64,000 bases of DNA, from positions 5,636 to 69,635 of the forward strand of contig NZ_AUIV01000024.1 in assembly GCF_000423885.1 (NCBI RefSeq), in the 5' to 3' direction. Under the pieces are notes generated by a model. The model ran no database searches and was not told the DNA's origin. It worked only from the letters and a program-made list of their open reading frames with translations. This DNA comes from Thermomonas fusca DSM 15424. Its GTDB lineage: Bacteria; Pseudomonadota; Gammaproteobacteria; Xanthomonadales; Xanthomonadaceae. Position numbers and translations under genes: made by a program. Positions within the stretch are counted from its first letter, which is position 1. Every line of letters starts with the position of its first letter. Below are positions 16,564-27,123 of this stretch, piece by piece.

Positions 16564-17183
16564 ATCAACCGATTTCCGCGAGAAAGCACATGCCGCTGAA
16601 AAACACGCACGAACGATGGGGCTGGGTCAGCCAGGTGCTGCACTGGCTGATCGCGCTCCTGATCCTGGCGATGGCCTGGCTGGGCCTGACCATGGGAGAC
16701 CTGCCCAACGGCCCGGACAAGATCGCCACCTATGCGCTGCACAAGTCGCTCGGCCTGAGCATCCTCGCGCTGGTGGCGCTGCGGCTGCTGTGGCGCCTGT
16801 ACGCCAGCGCACCGGCGCCGTTGGCGGGCACGCCGCGCTGGCAGGAACGCATCGCCGGCGTGACGCACATGACGCTGTACACGCTGCTGCTGGCGCTGCC
16901 GCTGAGCGGCTGGCTGCTGAACTCCGCGGCCGGCTTCCCGCTGCAATGGTTCGGCCTGTTCAACCTGCCGGCGCTGGCCGGCCGCGACGACGCCCTGCAC
17001 GCGCTGGCCGGACAGGCGCACGAACTGCTGTTCTGGGTGCTGGCCGGGCTGGTGGTGCTGCATGCCGCGGCCGCGCTCCACCACCACCTGTTCCTGGGCG
17101 ATGCCACCCTCGCCCGCATGCTGCCGCGCGGCTGGCTGCGCGCCGGCGCCGCCGCCGCCAAAACGGAGAACCACGATGCGTAA
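16560..17183 (+). CDS. Cytochrome b561 family membrane protein
   Basis: This 207-residue protein has four membrane helices. HWLIALLILAMAWLGL and LHKSLGLSILALVALRLLW carry heme-ligand His residues, MTLYTLLLALPLSGWLL follows, and the fourth, HELLFWVLAGLVVLHAAAALHHH, holds the remaining His ligands. Family members are inner-membrane di-heme b proteins that move electrons from quinol to periplasmic partners. The start used is the ATG overlapping the yceI stop; a second in-frame ATG at 16590 begins MPLKNTHERWGW and is also plausible. It is sandwiched between two yceI genes and overlaps the second by eight bases. Confidence 0.92.
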   Translation: MNQPISARKHMPLKNTHERWGWVSQVLHWLIALLILAMAWLGLTMGDLPNGPDKIATYALHKSLGLSILALVALRLLWRLYASAPAPLAGTPRWQERIAGVTHMTLYTLLLALPLSGWLLNSAAGFPLQWFGLFNLPALAGRDDALHALAGQAHELLFWVLAGLVVLHAAAALHHHLFLGDATLARMLPRGWLRAGAAAAKTENHDA

Positions 17184-17721
17184 GTTGCTGCTGCCGGCGC
17201 TGCTGGCCCTGTCCATCCCGGCCGTCGCCGCCGACTACGTGCAGGCGCCCGGCTCGACACTGGCGTTCGCCGGCAAATACCAGGGCGAGGTGTTCGTCGG
17301 CCGCTTCCCCGGCTTTTCCACCAGGCTGTCGTTCGACCCGCGCAAGCTGGACGGTTCACGGCTGGAGGTGACCATCCCGATGGCCACCGCCACCACCCGC
17401 AATGCCGATTACGACGGCGAGATGCGCGGCACCGCGTTCTTCGATGCGACGAAGTTTCCCCAAGCCACCTACGTGGCCACGAAGTTCCGCGCACTCGGCG
17501 GCAACCGCTACGCCGCCGACGGCACCCTGACCCTGCGTGGCGCCAGCAAGCCGGTGACGCTGACCTTCGAGTGGACGCAGGGCGCGAACCCGGTGCTGTT
17601 CGGCCGCGCCGCGGTGCAGCGGCTGGATTTCGGGGTGGGCGGCGGGCAGTGGGCCGACACCGGGCTGATCCCCAACGCCATCGCGGTGAGTACGCGGGTG
17701 TTGCTGAAGTCCGCGCCGTGA
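17176..17721 (+). CDS. YceI family periplasmic protein, second copy
   Basis: The 181-residue protein has a signal peptide (MRKLLLPALLALSIPAVAA) and a complete YceI barrel: STLAFAGKYQGEVFVGRF, SRLEVTIPMATATT, GTAFFDATKFPQATYVA and LTLRGASKPVTLTFEW, ending GGQWADTGLIPNAIAVSTRV. It is shorter than, and clearly diverged from, the first YceI. The gene starts inside the end of the cytochrome b561 gene, so the three cistrons form one tightly coupled operon. Binding a quinone-like or other isoprenoid ligand for the membrane cytochrome is a reasonable inference but not shown. Confidence 0.9.
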   Translation: MRKLLLPALLALSIPAVAADYVQAPGSTLAFAGKYQGEVFVGRFPGFSTRLSFDPRKLDGSRLEVTIPMATATTRNADYDGEMRGTAFFDATKFPQATYVATKFRALGGNRYAADGTLTLRGASKPVTLTFEWTQGANPVLFGRAAVQRLDFGVGGGQWADTGLIPNAIAVSTRVLLKSAP

Positions 17722-17737
17722 TGGCGCCGCCGGCCCG

Positions 17738-17968
17738 CTACGCGCCGGCGCAGAAGCCGCGCACGCGCTCGGCGTCGAACGGCCAGTCCAGCTCGGCGCC
17801 GCTGTCGTCGTCGCACAGCACCGGCACGCGCAGCCCGTAGCGCGCTTCCAGCGCCTCGTCGTCGTCGACGAACACGGTGTCGAATTCCGGAATCCGCGCC
17901 ACCGCCAGCACCTCCAGCGCCAGGTCGCACAGGTGGCAGCGGTCGCGCTGGTAGAGGATCAGGGCCAT
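17738..17968 (-). CDS. Glutaredoxin family protein
   Basis: This 76-residue thioredoxin-fold protein begins MALILYQRDRCHLCDLALEV, with the redox pair CHLC at residues 11-14, and contains the cis-Pro segment RVPVLCDDD that ends the active-site groove. The family (DUF836-like glutaredoxins) is common in Xanthomonadaceae; partners are unknown. The ATG at 17968 is preceded by AAGGA. It is divergent from sdaA, and their candidate -10 boxes overlap around 18002-18008. Confidence 0.88.
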   Translation of the reverse strand: MALILYQRDRCHLCDLALEVLAVARIPEFDTVFVDDDEALEARYGLRVPVLCDDDSGAELDWPFDAERVRGFCAGA

Positions 17969-18041
17969 ACGCTCGCGTCCTTGGTGCGGTGATTGCCGGC
18001 CTAGAATAGCCACCTCCCCCCGTCCGGCAATCCCCACGCAC

Positions 18042-19439
<1,398 letters not shown>

Positions 19440-19606
19440 AGGCTGGGACGGAGATCAAGACCTCAGCCCTCGGGCCGCTATCGGTTTCAAGGTAATCTCG
19501 TTGGCACGGGATCCACGGGGAAATCTCGATCAGCTGTCCATCCGCCAAAGGTCATGCTTTCGCGCTCCGCCGGGCCTTCCAGCGCCTGCTGCGGCCGTGG
19601 CTGCTT

Positions 19607-22600
19607 TTGCTCACGCTGGCCACGCCGCTGAGTGCTGGCGCGCTGGAAGCCGACAAGCCGTTCAGCGATTACGTCGTCGACAGCTGGGACGTGAAGCAGG
19701 GCCTGCCGCAGATCAGCGTGCTGGCGATGACCCAGGACGCCGATGGCTACCTGTGGTTCGGCACCCAGGGCGGGCTGGCGCGCTTCGACGGGGTGCGCTT
19801 CCGCCGCTACAACCCGCGCGACACCCTCGGCGTGAACAGCAACATCCAGGCACTGCTGGCCGACCGCCAGCGACGGCTGTGGATCGGCACCACGCTGGGC
19901 CTGCTGGTGCTGGAGGACGGGCGTTTTCGGCGGGTGCTGCCGGCGGATGCCGACGGCAAGCCGGCGCTGGCCTTCCCGGTACGGGCGCTGGCGATGACCG
20001 ACGGCCGTGTACTGGTGGCAGGTGCGGAGGGCGTCTACACCCCCGAGGGTGGCCGCCTGCGCCTGTTGCATGTCCTGCCCGAGCCGGCCTTGAGCCTGCT
20101 GGTGCGCCCCGACGGACTGTGGGCCGGCGGCGCCGGGCGGGTCTACCGGATCCGTCCGGGCACGACCGAGGCCATCCCGCTGCCGGCAGCGGCAGGCAGC
20201 CCGGTCACCGCGCTGGCCTGGCACCACGGCCGCATCTGGGCGGGCGGCAACCGCGGCCTGTTCCGCTTGCAGCACGGCGCCTTCCTCGGCGCGGGCACGG
20301 GCAGCGCGCCGACCATCGAGGCGATGGCCAGCGACCGCGACGACAACCTGTGGATCGCGACCTCGCAGTATCTGGAGCGGTGGCGCGGCGGCCAGCCGAT
20401 CGAACGCATCCAGGACAGCCGCGGCAGCATCGCCATTCGCGCGATCTACGAGGACCACGACGGCAACCTGTGGCTGGGCAGCCAGACCGAGGGCGTGGCG
20501 CGGGTCTGGAATGGCTATACCCGCCGCCTGGACCAGTCCGTTGGCCTCGCCAACCCGCTGCTGTGGGCGATTTCCGGGGCACCCGACGGCAGCGTCTGGC
20601 TGGGCACCGTCAACGGGGTGGAAGTCTGGCGCGATGGCCGCATCCAGCAGGCGGTGGCCGGTGCGCGGCTGCCGCACCCGGAAGCCTACAGCCTGCTGGC
20701 GGAAGCCGGCCAGGTCTGGATCGGCACCCGCGCCGGTGCGGCCGTGCTGCGCGACGGCCGGCTGGAGCAGCCGGCGGTGCTGGCGCCGCTGCGCAACCTG
20801 CAGATCAACGGCATCGTCCGCGATCGCGGCGGGCGGCTGTGGTTCGCCAGCAGCGACGGGCTGTTCATGCTCGGCCGCGACCATCGGCTGCTCCGCTACG
20901 GCCTGACCGAAGGACTGGCCGACGCCCGCATCCGCATCGTCCACGAAACCCGCGACGGCCGCCTGCTGGTGGGCTCCACCCGTGGCCTGTACGAATGGCG
21001 CGGCGGCCGCATCCTCGCGCTGGGTCGGCAGACCGGGCTCGATGACGAGATCGCCGTCACCGCCCTGCTCGAGCTGGCGAACGGGCACTGGCTGGTGGGC
21101 AGCAGCAACGGCGACAGCCTGCACCTGTTCGACGGCAAGCGCTGGCACGCCTTCGGCAGCAGCCGCGGCCTGCCGATCAACATCCCCTTCCACCTCGCCG
21201 AGGACGTCGGCAGCCTGTGGGTGGCCGGCATGCAGGGCGTGTACCGGCTGCCGCTGGCGCAGCTTGAGCGTGCGCTGCAGTCGCCGGCCCTGCAGCTGGA
21301 CCCGCAGCTGGTCATCAACTCCGGCTTCGACCGCCCCGGCGGCCAGCAGGACAAATGCTGCAACGGTTCCGGCAACGGCCGCGGCCTGCTGCGCGACGGC
21401 CAGCTGTGGCTGCCTACCCGCGACGGCGCGCTGCTGGTGCAGCTGGCCACCGCCGAGGCCGGCACGCCGCGGCCGGTGCGGATCGAAGCGGTGGCGACGC
21501 AGGGCCGCGCCTACGCTGCCGGCAAGGACGCACTGCGCCTGCCGATGGACGCGCGCGACCTGCGCTTCGACTTCACCGTGCCGGCATTCCAGCCGACCCG
21601 GTTGCCGCGGCTGCGCTACCGGCTGGTCGGTTTCGAGCAGCGCTGGCGCGAACTGGACAACCCGTCGCTGCGCTCGGCCAGCTACATCAACCTGCCGCCG
21701 GGCGACTACCGTTTCGAAGTGGCCGATTTCAGCCGCGCCGATCCGCTGGCCGGCAGCGCGCGCCTGGACGTGGCCGTGCCGCCCCACCTGTACGAAACCC
21801 TGGCCTTCCGCGTGCTGGCGGGATTGCTGGCGGTGGGATTGGTCTGGCTGGGCTACCTCGGCCTGCGCCACCGCTACGCGCGCCAGCGGATGGTGCTGGA
21901 GCAGCTGGTGCAGGAGCGCACCCGCGACCTGCAGGCCGCCAACGCCAGGCTGAAGGAAATCAGCTTCGCCGACCCGCTCACCGGCCTGCACAACCGCCGC
22001 TACCTGACCCAGCAGATCCCCGTCGACCTGTCGTTCTACCAGCGCGATCCCGACTATCGCGAGGGCCGCGAGGCGCTGGTGATCGCGCTGCTCGACGTCG
22101 ACCACTTCAAGGTCATCAACGACACCTGGGGCCACGCCGCCGGCGACCGCGTGCTGGAACAGCTGGGCCAGCTGTTGGGCGAGCTGAAGCGCAGCGGCGA
22201 CTACGTGGCGCGCTGGGGCGGCGAGGAATTCCTGCTGGTGCTGCGGCCGTTGGCGCGCGGCAGCGTGGCCAGCATCGGCGAGCGGCTGTGCTCCCGCATT
22301 GCCGCGCACCGCTTCGACCTTGGCAACGGCGCCGAGCATCGGCTAACGGTATCCGTCGGCTTGGTCGAATGCCCGCTGTTCCGCGACCACCCGGACCTGC
22401 TGGGCTGGGAACAGCTGGTCACCCTGGCCGACCGGGCGATGTACGCGGTCAAGAATTCCGGGCGCAATGGCTGGATGGGGTATCGCCCGCTGCCGCAGGC
22501 GCGGCTGCCGGAAGACGTTTCTGGCTATCGCGACAATCCGCGCCAGCTGCTCGACAGCGGCCTGCTGGAACTGTTCGGCGCATCCGCGAGTACCACCGCC

Positions 22601-22639
22601 GCAGCAGCGCCGGCCGCACCGCCTCCGCAACCGGGATGA
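19607..22639 (+). CDS. Propeller-sensor diguanylate cyclase (GGDEF)
   Basis: About 1,010 residues: a periplasmic two-component-regulator propeller (many units such as DGYLWFGTQGGLARF and LWLGSQTEGVARVWNG) to about residue 620, a Y_Y_Y domain (~640-720), a membrane helix (about 730-755), a coiled linker and a GGDEF domain. The active site is intact (RWGGEEF, ~868-874) with an RxxD inhibitory site (RSGD) five residues before it, so c-di-GMP synthesis with product inhibition is expected. The frame has no ATG/GTG at its 5' end. TTG at 19607 is the only standard start, yet the same frame reads an excellent signal peptide upstream; an ATG at 19554 is one base out of frame, suggesting a deletion in a T-run or a sequence error. 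Confidence 0.88.
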   Translation: MLTLATPLSAGALEADKPFSDYVVDSWDVKQGLPQISVLAMTQDADGYLWFGTQGGLARFDGVRFRRYNPRDTLGVNSNIQALLADRQRRLWIGTTLGLLVLEDGRFRRVLPADADGKPALAFPVRALAMTDGRVLVAGAEGVYTPEGGRLRLLHVLPEPALSLLVRPDGLWAGGAGRVYRIRPGTTEAIPLPAAAGSPVTALAWHHGRIWAGGNRGLFRLQHGAFLGAGTGSAPTIEAMASDRDDNLWIATSQYLERWRGGQPIERIQDSRGSIAIRAIYEDHDGNLWLGSQTEGVARVWNGYTRRLDQSVGLANPLLWAISGAPDGSVWLGTVNGVEVWRDGRIQQAVAGARLPHPEAYSLLAEAGQVWIGTRAGAAVLRDGRLEQPAVLAPLRNLQINGIVRDRGGRLWFASSDGLFMLGRDHRLLRYGLTEGLADARIRIVHETRDGRLLVGSTRGLYEWRGGRILALGRQTGLDDEIAVTALLELANGHWLVGSSNGDSLHLFDGKRWHAFGSSRGLPINIPFHLAEDVGSLWVAGMQGVYRLPLAQLERALQSPALQLDPQLVINSGFDRPGGQQDKCCNGSGNGRGLLRDGQLWLPTRDGALLVQLATAEAGTPRPVRIEAVATQGRAYAAGKDALRLPMDARDLRFDFTVPAFQPTRLPRLRYRLVGFEQRWRELDNPSLRSASYINLPPGDYRFEVADFSRADPLAGSARLDVAVPPHLYETLAFRVLAGLLAVGLVWLGYLGLRHRYARQRMVLEQLVQERTRDLQAANARLKEISFADPLTGLHNRRYLTQQIPVDLSFYQRDPDYREGREALVIALLDVDHFKVINDTWGHAAGDRVLEQLGQLLGELKRSGDYVARWGGEEFLLVLRPLARGSVASIGERLCSRIAAHRFDLGNGAEHRLTVSVGLVECPLFRDHPDLLGWEQLVTLADRAMYAVKNSGRNGWMGYRPLPQARLPEDVSGYRDNPRQLLDSGLLELFGASASTTAAAAPAAPPPQPG

Positions 22640-22643
22640 GCCC

Positions 22644-24827
22644 ATGCAAAACCTCATCACGACATCGCTGCGTGGCGCCCTGCTGACCGGCCTGTATTTC
22701 GTCGGGGCGGTGATCGCGGTGCTGTACCTGCGCACCCCCGCCGACGTGACCCTGTTCTGGCCCGCCGCCGGCATCGGCTATGCGCTGGTGCTGCGCTACG
22801 GGCTGCGCTACGCGCTGGTGATCCCGCTGGCTCAGCTGCTGGTGCACCTGCTGGTGGTACCGGTGCCCGCGGCCTTCCTGCCGTTCTCGCTGGCCAGCAA
22901 CTACATCGGCACGGTGGCTGCCTGCGCCTACGTGGCAAGCCGGCAGTCGCGGTTGCAGCTGCGCATCGCCGACGGCTTCCTGCTGCTGCGCGGCGGCATC
23001 CTGCTGTCGGCGGCCAGCGCGCTGGTGGGCGCTGCCGGCATGCTGGTCGCCGGCATGGCCCCGGCTGCGGACCTGCCGCGGGTGCTGCTGCAATGGACGC
23101 TGGGCGACCTGCTGGGCGTCACCGCCATCGTCCCGTTCTTGCTGCTGTTCTTCGCCAGGAACCTGCCGGTGCGGCTGCCCGCGCCCAGCGGCGCCAGCCA
23201 CCGCGAGCGCCTGGCCTGGATCGCGGCGATGCTGCTGACGCTGGCCGTCGGGTTTGCCATCGCGCGCCGCGGCAGCCTGTATCCGCTGTCGATCGCGACC
23301 CTGCCGCTGGCCCTGCTGCTGTGGTCGGCGGCGCGCTACCCGCCGCTGTTCACCGCCGGTGCGACCATGCTGGTCACCCTGCTGCTGGCGTTGGTGCTGG
23401 GTCTGGGCCTGGGCGGCACCGATCGCCCGGAGCTGCTGCACGATACCGCGCTGATGATGGGCACGCTGGTGGTGAACTCGGTTGTGCCGATCCTGCTGGT
23501 GGCGTCCTACAACGAACGTGCCGACACCATGGAGGCGCTGCGCGTGCGCGCCACCATCGACCCGCTGACCGGCCTGCTCAACCGCGACGCCTTCGAAGAT
23601 CTGGCGCGCACGCGGCTCGCGCGCTCGACCGAGGCGCAAACCCTGCTGTACGTGGATCTGGACAACTTCAAGCTGGTCAACGATGCCGCCAGCCATGCCG
23701 CCGGCGACGAGGCGTTGCGGCACGTGGCAACGCTGGTACGGGACGCTTTCGACAACGATGCGCTGGTGGCGCACAGCAGCGGCGACGAATTCACCATCCT
23801 GGCACCGCAGGACGTGGCCACCGCCACCGTCGCCGGGCGTCGCCTGTTGGCCGCGATTGAAGAGCTGCGGGTGGTCTGGCAAGGCGGCACCCTGCGCGCC
23901 ACCGCCAGCATCGGCATCGCCGCCAGCCTGCCGCCGCACGCCAGCTTCGACGACCTGCTGTCGCAGGTGGACACCGCCTGCCACGAGGCCAAGGAGCTGG
24001 GCGGAAACCGCCTGTTGGTGGCCGGCCAGAACGCCGAAAGCCTACGCAGCCGCAGTCGGATGATGCGCAATGCGCTGGATGCGCGCGAAGCGCTGGACCA
24101 GCGCCGCTTCGAGCTGTGGTGCCAGCCGATCGTGAACCTGCGCGCACCCGGTGCGGTGCAGACGCATTTCGAAGTGCTGCTGCGCTGGCGCGACGGCGAG
24201 GGCCGGTTGCGCGCGCCGGCCGACATGATCGCCGCGGCCGAGCGTTACCGGCTGGGCCCGCGCCTGGACCGCCACGTGCTGGATGAGGTGCTGGACTGGC
24301 TGGATGCACACCGCGCCGCGGCGGCGCAGATCGGCCAATGCAACATCAACCTCGGCGCCGCCACCCTGGCCGACGACGAGTTCGCGGATTACGCCGCCGG
24401 CCGCCTGCGCCACAGCCCGCTGGGGCCGGGCCAGCTGTGTCTTGAAATCACCGAAACCAGCGTGGTCCGCGACCTCACCCGCACCCGCCGGTTCATTGCC
24501 CGCATGCGCGAGCTGGGCTGCCAGTTCGCGCTGGACGACTTCGGTACGGGCTTCTGTTCGTTCGGCTACCTGCGCGACCTGCAGGTGGACTACCTCAAGA
24601 TCGACGGCGGCTTCGTCCGCGACCTCGCGGAATCGCGGCTGTCGGAAGCGGTGGTGCGTTCGATCACCGAGATCGCCCACCTGCTGGACATGCGCGCGGT
24701 GGGCGAACAGGTGGAGACCGAGGCACAACTGGTCCGCCTGCAGGCGCTGCAGGTGGACTACGCGCAGGGTTACGTGTTCCAGCGGCCGGTGCCGATCGCC
24801 GAATTCTTCGGCCTGCCCAACGGCTGA
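22644..24827 (+). CDS. MASE1-GGDEF-EAL c-di-GMP protein
   Basis: The 727-residue inner-membrane protein has an N-terminal MASE1 sensor of about eight helices (TLFWPAAGIGYALVLRYG and PRVLLQWTLGDLLGV are typical) to about residue 290, a GGDEF domain (~310-460) and an EAL domain (~480-720). The cyclase motif is SGDEF at about 379-383 (first Gly replaced) with no RxxD I-site. The phosphodiesterase motif is EVL (510-512) instead of EAL, but the downstream catalytic segments ITETS, LDDFGTG, DYLKIDG and GEQVETE are retained. It may act mainly as a phosphodiesterase. It starts five bases after the diguanylate cyclase gene, so both are co-transcribed. Its 3' end overlaps the convergent hom gene. Confidence 0.92.
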   Translation: MQNLITTSLRGALLTGLYFVGAVIAVLYLRTPADVTLFWPAAGIGYALVLRYGLRYALVIPLAQLLVHLLVVPVPAAFLPFSLASNYIGTVAACAYVASRQSRLQLRIADGFLLLRGGILLSAASALVGAAGMLVAGMAPAADLPRVLLQWTLGDLLGVTAIVPFLLLFFARNLPVRLPAPSGASHRERLAWIAAMLLTLAVGFAIARRGSLYPLSIATLPLALLLWSAARYPPLFTAGATMLVTLLLALVLGLGLGGTDRPELLHDTALMMGTLVVNSVVPILLVASYNERADTMEALRVRATIDPLTGLLNRDAFEDLARTRLARSTEAQTLLYVDLDNFKLVNDAASHAAGDEALRHVATLVRDAFDNDALVAHSSGDEFTILAPQDVATATVAGRRLLAAIEELRVVWQGGTLRATASIGIAASLPPHASFDDLLSQVDTACHEAKELGGNRLLVAGQNAESLRSRSRMMRNALDAREALDQRRFELWCQPIVNLRAPGAVQTHFEVLLRWRDGEGRLRAPADMIAAAERYRLGPRLDRHVLDEVLDWLDAHRAAAAQIGQCNINLGAATLADDEFADYAAGRLRHSPLGPGQLCLEITETSVVRDLTRTRRFIARMRELGCQFALDDFGTGFCSFGYLRDLQVDYLKIDGGFVRDLAESRLSEAVVRSITEIAHLLDMRAVGEQVETEAQLVRLQALQVDYAQGYVFQRPVPIAEFFGLPNG

Positions 24828-25915
24828 GCCGTGCTGGCCTGGATCGCCAGCGCATCGTCCAGCAGCGCAGCCGCGGTCACCGCCGCGCCGGCGCCGGGCC
24901 CCTGGATCAGCAATGGCTGTTCGTGATAGCGGTCGGACCAGATCGCCACCCGGTTGTCGGTGCCGCCGCCACCCACCAGCGGGTGCTCGGCAGGCAGGGC
25001 TTCCAGACCCACCGTGGCGCGCCCGTCGACATCCAGACGGGCGACGAAGCGCAGCTTCGCGCCGTCCTTGTAGGCACTGGCGTAGCGCTCGCGCAGCGGT
25101 GCGTCCAGCGCCGGCAGCGCGGCGTCCAGCGCCTCGCGCGGCAGCGCCGCCAGCGCCGGCGGCACCAGCGACTGCACCCGCACCACCTCGGCCTCCAGCG
25201 GGAAGCCCGACGCGCGCGCCAGGATCAGCAGCTTGCGCCGCACGTCCTCGCCGGACAGGTCTTCGCGCGGGTCCGGCTCGGTATAGCCGGCATCACGCGC
25301 CTGCCGGACGAAGCCGGAAAACGGCTGCTTGCCGTCGTAGTGGTTGAACAGCCACGCCAGCGAACCGGACAGCACCCCGGCGATCGCGTGGATGCGGTCG
25401 CCACCGGCCTGCAGCGCACGCAGCGAACGCAGCAGCGGCAGCCCGGCGCCGACCGTGGCACTGTCGCCGTAGTGGCTGCCGCCCGCCCGCTGCGCGGCCT
25501 GGATCGCCTGCCAGCGCGACAGCGCAGTGCCTTGCCCCAGCTTGCAGGCGGTGACCACGTGGATGCCGCGCGCCAGCCAGTGGGCATGTTGCGCCGCCAC
25601 CGCTTCCGAGGCGGTGGCGTCGATGACGATGCGGGTGCCGGTGCCCGCCAGCGCGTCGTCCACCGCGGCCAGCGAACTGGCCTGCGGCGCATGCTGCAGC
25701 AGCAATTCGCCGGCGTCGCTGGGAATGCCGGCGGGATTGCCGAGCGCGTAGCGCGAATTGGCCGCGTGCACCAGCGACAACCGCTGCCCCAGCGGGGTGC
25801 CGTGCCAGCCGGCCAACCGCGCCCACACCGCGCTGCCGACAGTACCGGTGCCCAACAGTGCCAGCCGCGCCGGTGCGACCTGCGCCGTGCGCAGCGCCGC
25901 GATGCGCGCGCTCAC
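24770..25915 (-). CDS. hom: Homoserine dehydrogenase
   Basis: The 381-residue enzyme reduces aspartate semialdehyde to homoserine with NAD(P)H, feeding methionine and threonine synthesis. The nucleotide site is LALLGTGTVGSAVW, the catalytic-domain segments are VVTACKLGQG, IAGVLSGSLAWLFNHYDG and AGYTEPDPREDLSGEDVRRK, and the C-terminus has GGGGTDNRVAIWSDRY and IQGPGAGAAVTA. There is no ACT domain or fused kinase. It starts at a GTG overlapping the metB stop and is the last gene of metX-metB-hom. The final ~20 residues are encoded antisense to the end of the MASE1-GGDEF-EAL gene (58-bp overlap) and do not belong to the family core. Confidence 0.92.
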   Translation of the reverse strand: MSARIAALRTAQVAPARLALLGTGTVGSAVWARLAGWHGTPLGQRLSLVHAANSRYALGNPAGIPSDAGELLLQHAPQASSLAAVDDALAGTGTRIVIDATASEAVAAQHAHWLARGIHVVTACKLGQGTALSRWQAIQAAQRAGGSHYGDSATVGAGLPLLRSLRALQAGGDRIHAIAGVLSGSLAWLFNHYDGKQPFSGFVRQARDAGYTEPDPREDLSGEDVRRKLLILARASGFPLEAEVVRVQSLVPPALAALPREALDAALPALDAPLRERYASAYKDGAKLRFVARLDVDGRATVGLEALPAEHPLVGGGGTDNRVAIWSDRYHEQPLLIQGPGAGAAVTAAALLDDALAIQASTAQPLGRPKNSAIGTGRWNT

Positions 25916-27123
25916 CGTGCAGCCTGGCGTTTGTCCGCGCCCGCAGCCTGCGCGCGCACCAGTGCATCGGACAGGTCGGCCAGCAGGTCGTCGACGTGCT
26001 CGATGCCCACCGACAGCCGCAGCAGCCCATCACCGATACCGGCGGCGGCGCGCGCCTCGGCGCTCATCGCCGCGTGGGTCATGGTGGCCGGGTGCGCGAC
26101 CAGACTCTCCACCCCGCCCAGCGACTCGGCCAGGGTGAAGTAGCGCAGGCCATCGACGAATGCGCGCACCGCCGCCTCGCCGCCGTCCAGCTCCACGCTG
26201 AGCATCGCCCCGAAGCCATGCTGCTGCCGCGCCGCCAAGGCGTGACCGGGGTGGCTTTCCAGTCCCGGGTAATGCACGACGCGCACCGCCGGGTGGCCAT
26301 CCAGCAGCGCCACCAGCGCGCGGGTGTTCTCCTGGTGCACGCGCAGGCGCGCGTCCAGCGTGCGCAGGCCGCGCAGGGTCAGGAAGCTGTCGAACGGCGA
26401 GCCGGTCAGGCCCAGCGCGTTCGCCCACCACGCCAGCTGCGCATGCACCTCGGCGTCCTTCGCCACCGCCGCACCACCGACAACGTCGCTATGGCCGTTG
26501 ATGTACTTGGTGGTGGAATGCACCACCGCGTCGGCGCCGAAGTCGGCGATCGGCCGCTGCAGCGCCGGCGACAGGAAGGTGTTGTCGGTCACCGCCAGCG
26601 CGCCGGCGGCGTGCGCGGCCTCGATCACCGCGCGCAGGTCAGTGATCCGCAGCAGAGGGTTGGAGGGGGTTTCGATCCACACCAGCCTGGGCTTGCGCGC
26701 CAGCGCCGCGGCCACCGCCTGCGGGTCGGTGAGATTGCAGGTGACTAGCTCGAACGCGCCCTTCTTCGCCAGCGCGTTGAACAGCCGCCAGCTGCCGCCG
26801 TAGCAGTCGTGCGGCACCACCAGCACGTCGCCCGGCTGCAGCAGCGCGTTCAGCACCAGGGTGATCGCGCCCATCCCGGTGGCGGTGATGACGCCGCCGG
26901 CGCCGCCTTCCAGTTCAGCCAGCGCCTCGCCCAGCAGGTCACGGGTGGGGTTGCCGCTGCGGGTGTAGTCGTAGGCGCGCTTGTCGTTGAAGCCGGCGAA
27001 GCTGAAGTTCGACGACAGCACCAGCGGCGGCGTGACCGCGCCGAAGGCGGTGTCGCGATCGATGCCGGCGCGCACCGCGCGGGTGGCGGCGCGGCTGTCG
27101 GCGGTGGGGATGCCATTGCTCAT
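25912..27123 (-). CDS. metB: Cystathionine gamma-synthase / O-succinylhomoserine lyase
   Basis: The 403-residue PLP enzyme condenses activated homoserine with cysteine (or sulfide). The PLP Lys lies in VVHSTTKYINGHSDVVGG; other marks are DYTRSGNPTRDLL, the PLP-stacking segment VVPHDCYGGSWRLF, WIETPSNPLLRITD, and the C-terminal SLGGVESLVAHPATMTHAAM and GLLRLSVGIEHVDDL. The ATG at 27121-27123 was chosen because the much longer open frame upstream is a shadow of metX. It overlaps metX by four bases and hom by four, so the three genes form one translationally coupled operon under the SAM-I riboswitch. Confidence 0.94.
   Translation of the reverse strand: MSNGIPTADSRAATRAVRAGIDRDTAFGAVTPPLVLSSNFSFAGFNDKRAYDYTRSGNPTRDLLGEALAELEGGAGGVITATGMGAITLVLNALLQPGDVLVVPHDCYGGSWRLFNALAKKGAFELVTCNLTDPQAVAAALARKPRLVWIETPSNPLLRITDLRAVIEAAHAAGALAVTDNTFLSPALQRPIADFGADAVVHSTTKYINGHSDVVGGAAVAKDAEVHAQLAWWANALGLTGSPFDSFLTLRGLRTLDARLRVHQENTRALVALLDGHPAVRVVHYPGLESHPGHALAARQQHGFGAMLSVELDGGEAAVRAFVDGLRYFTLAESLGGVESLVAHPATMTHAAMSAEARAAAGIGDGLLRLSVGIEHVDDLLADLSDALVRAQAAGADKRQAAR

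Noticed and set aside
19487..22339. A 950-codon open frame on the minus strand opposite the propeller-GGDEF gene
   Set aside because: Its peptide is Gln/Ala/Arg-rich low-complexity typical of antisense frames in high-GC DNA, and the plus strand has recognisable domains throughout.
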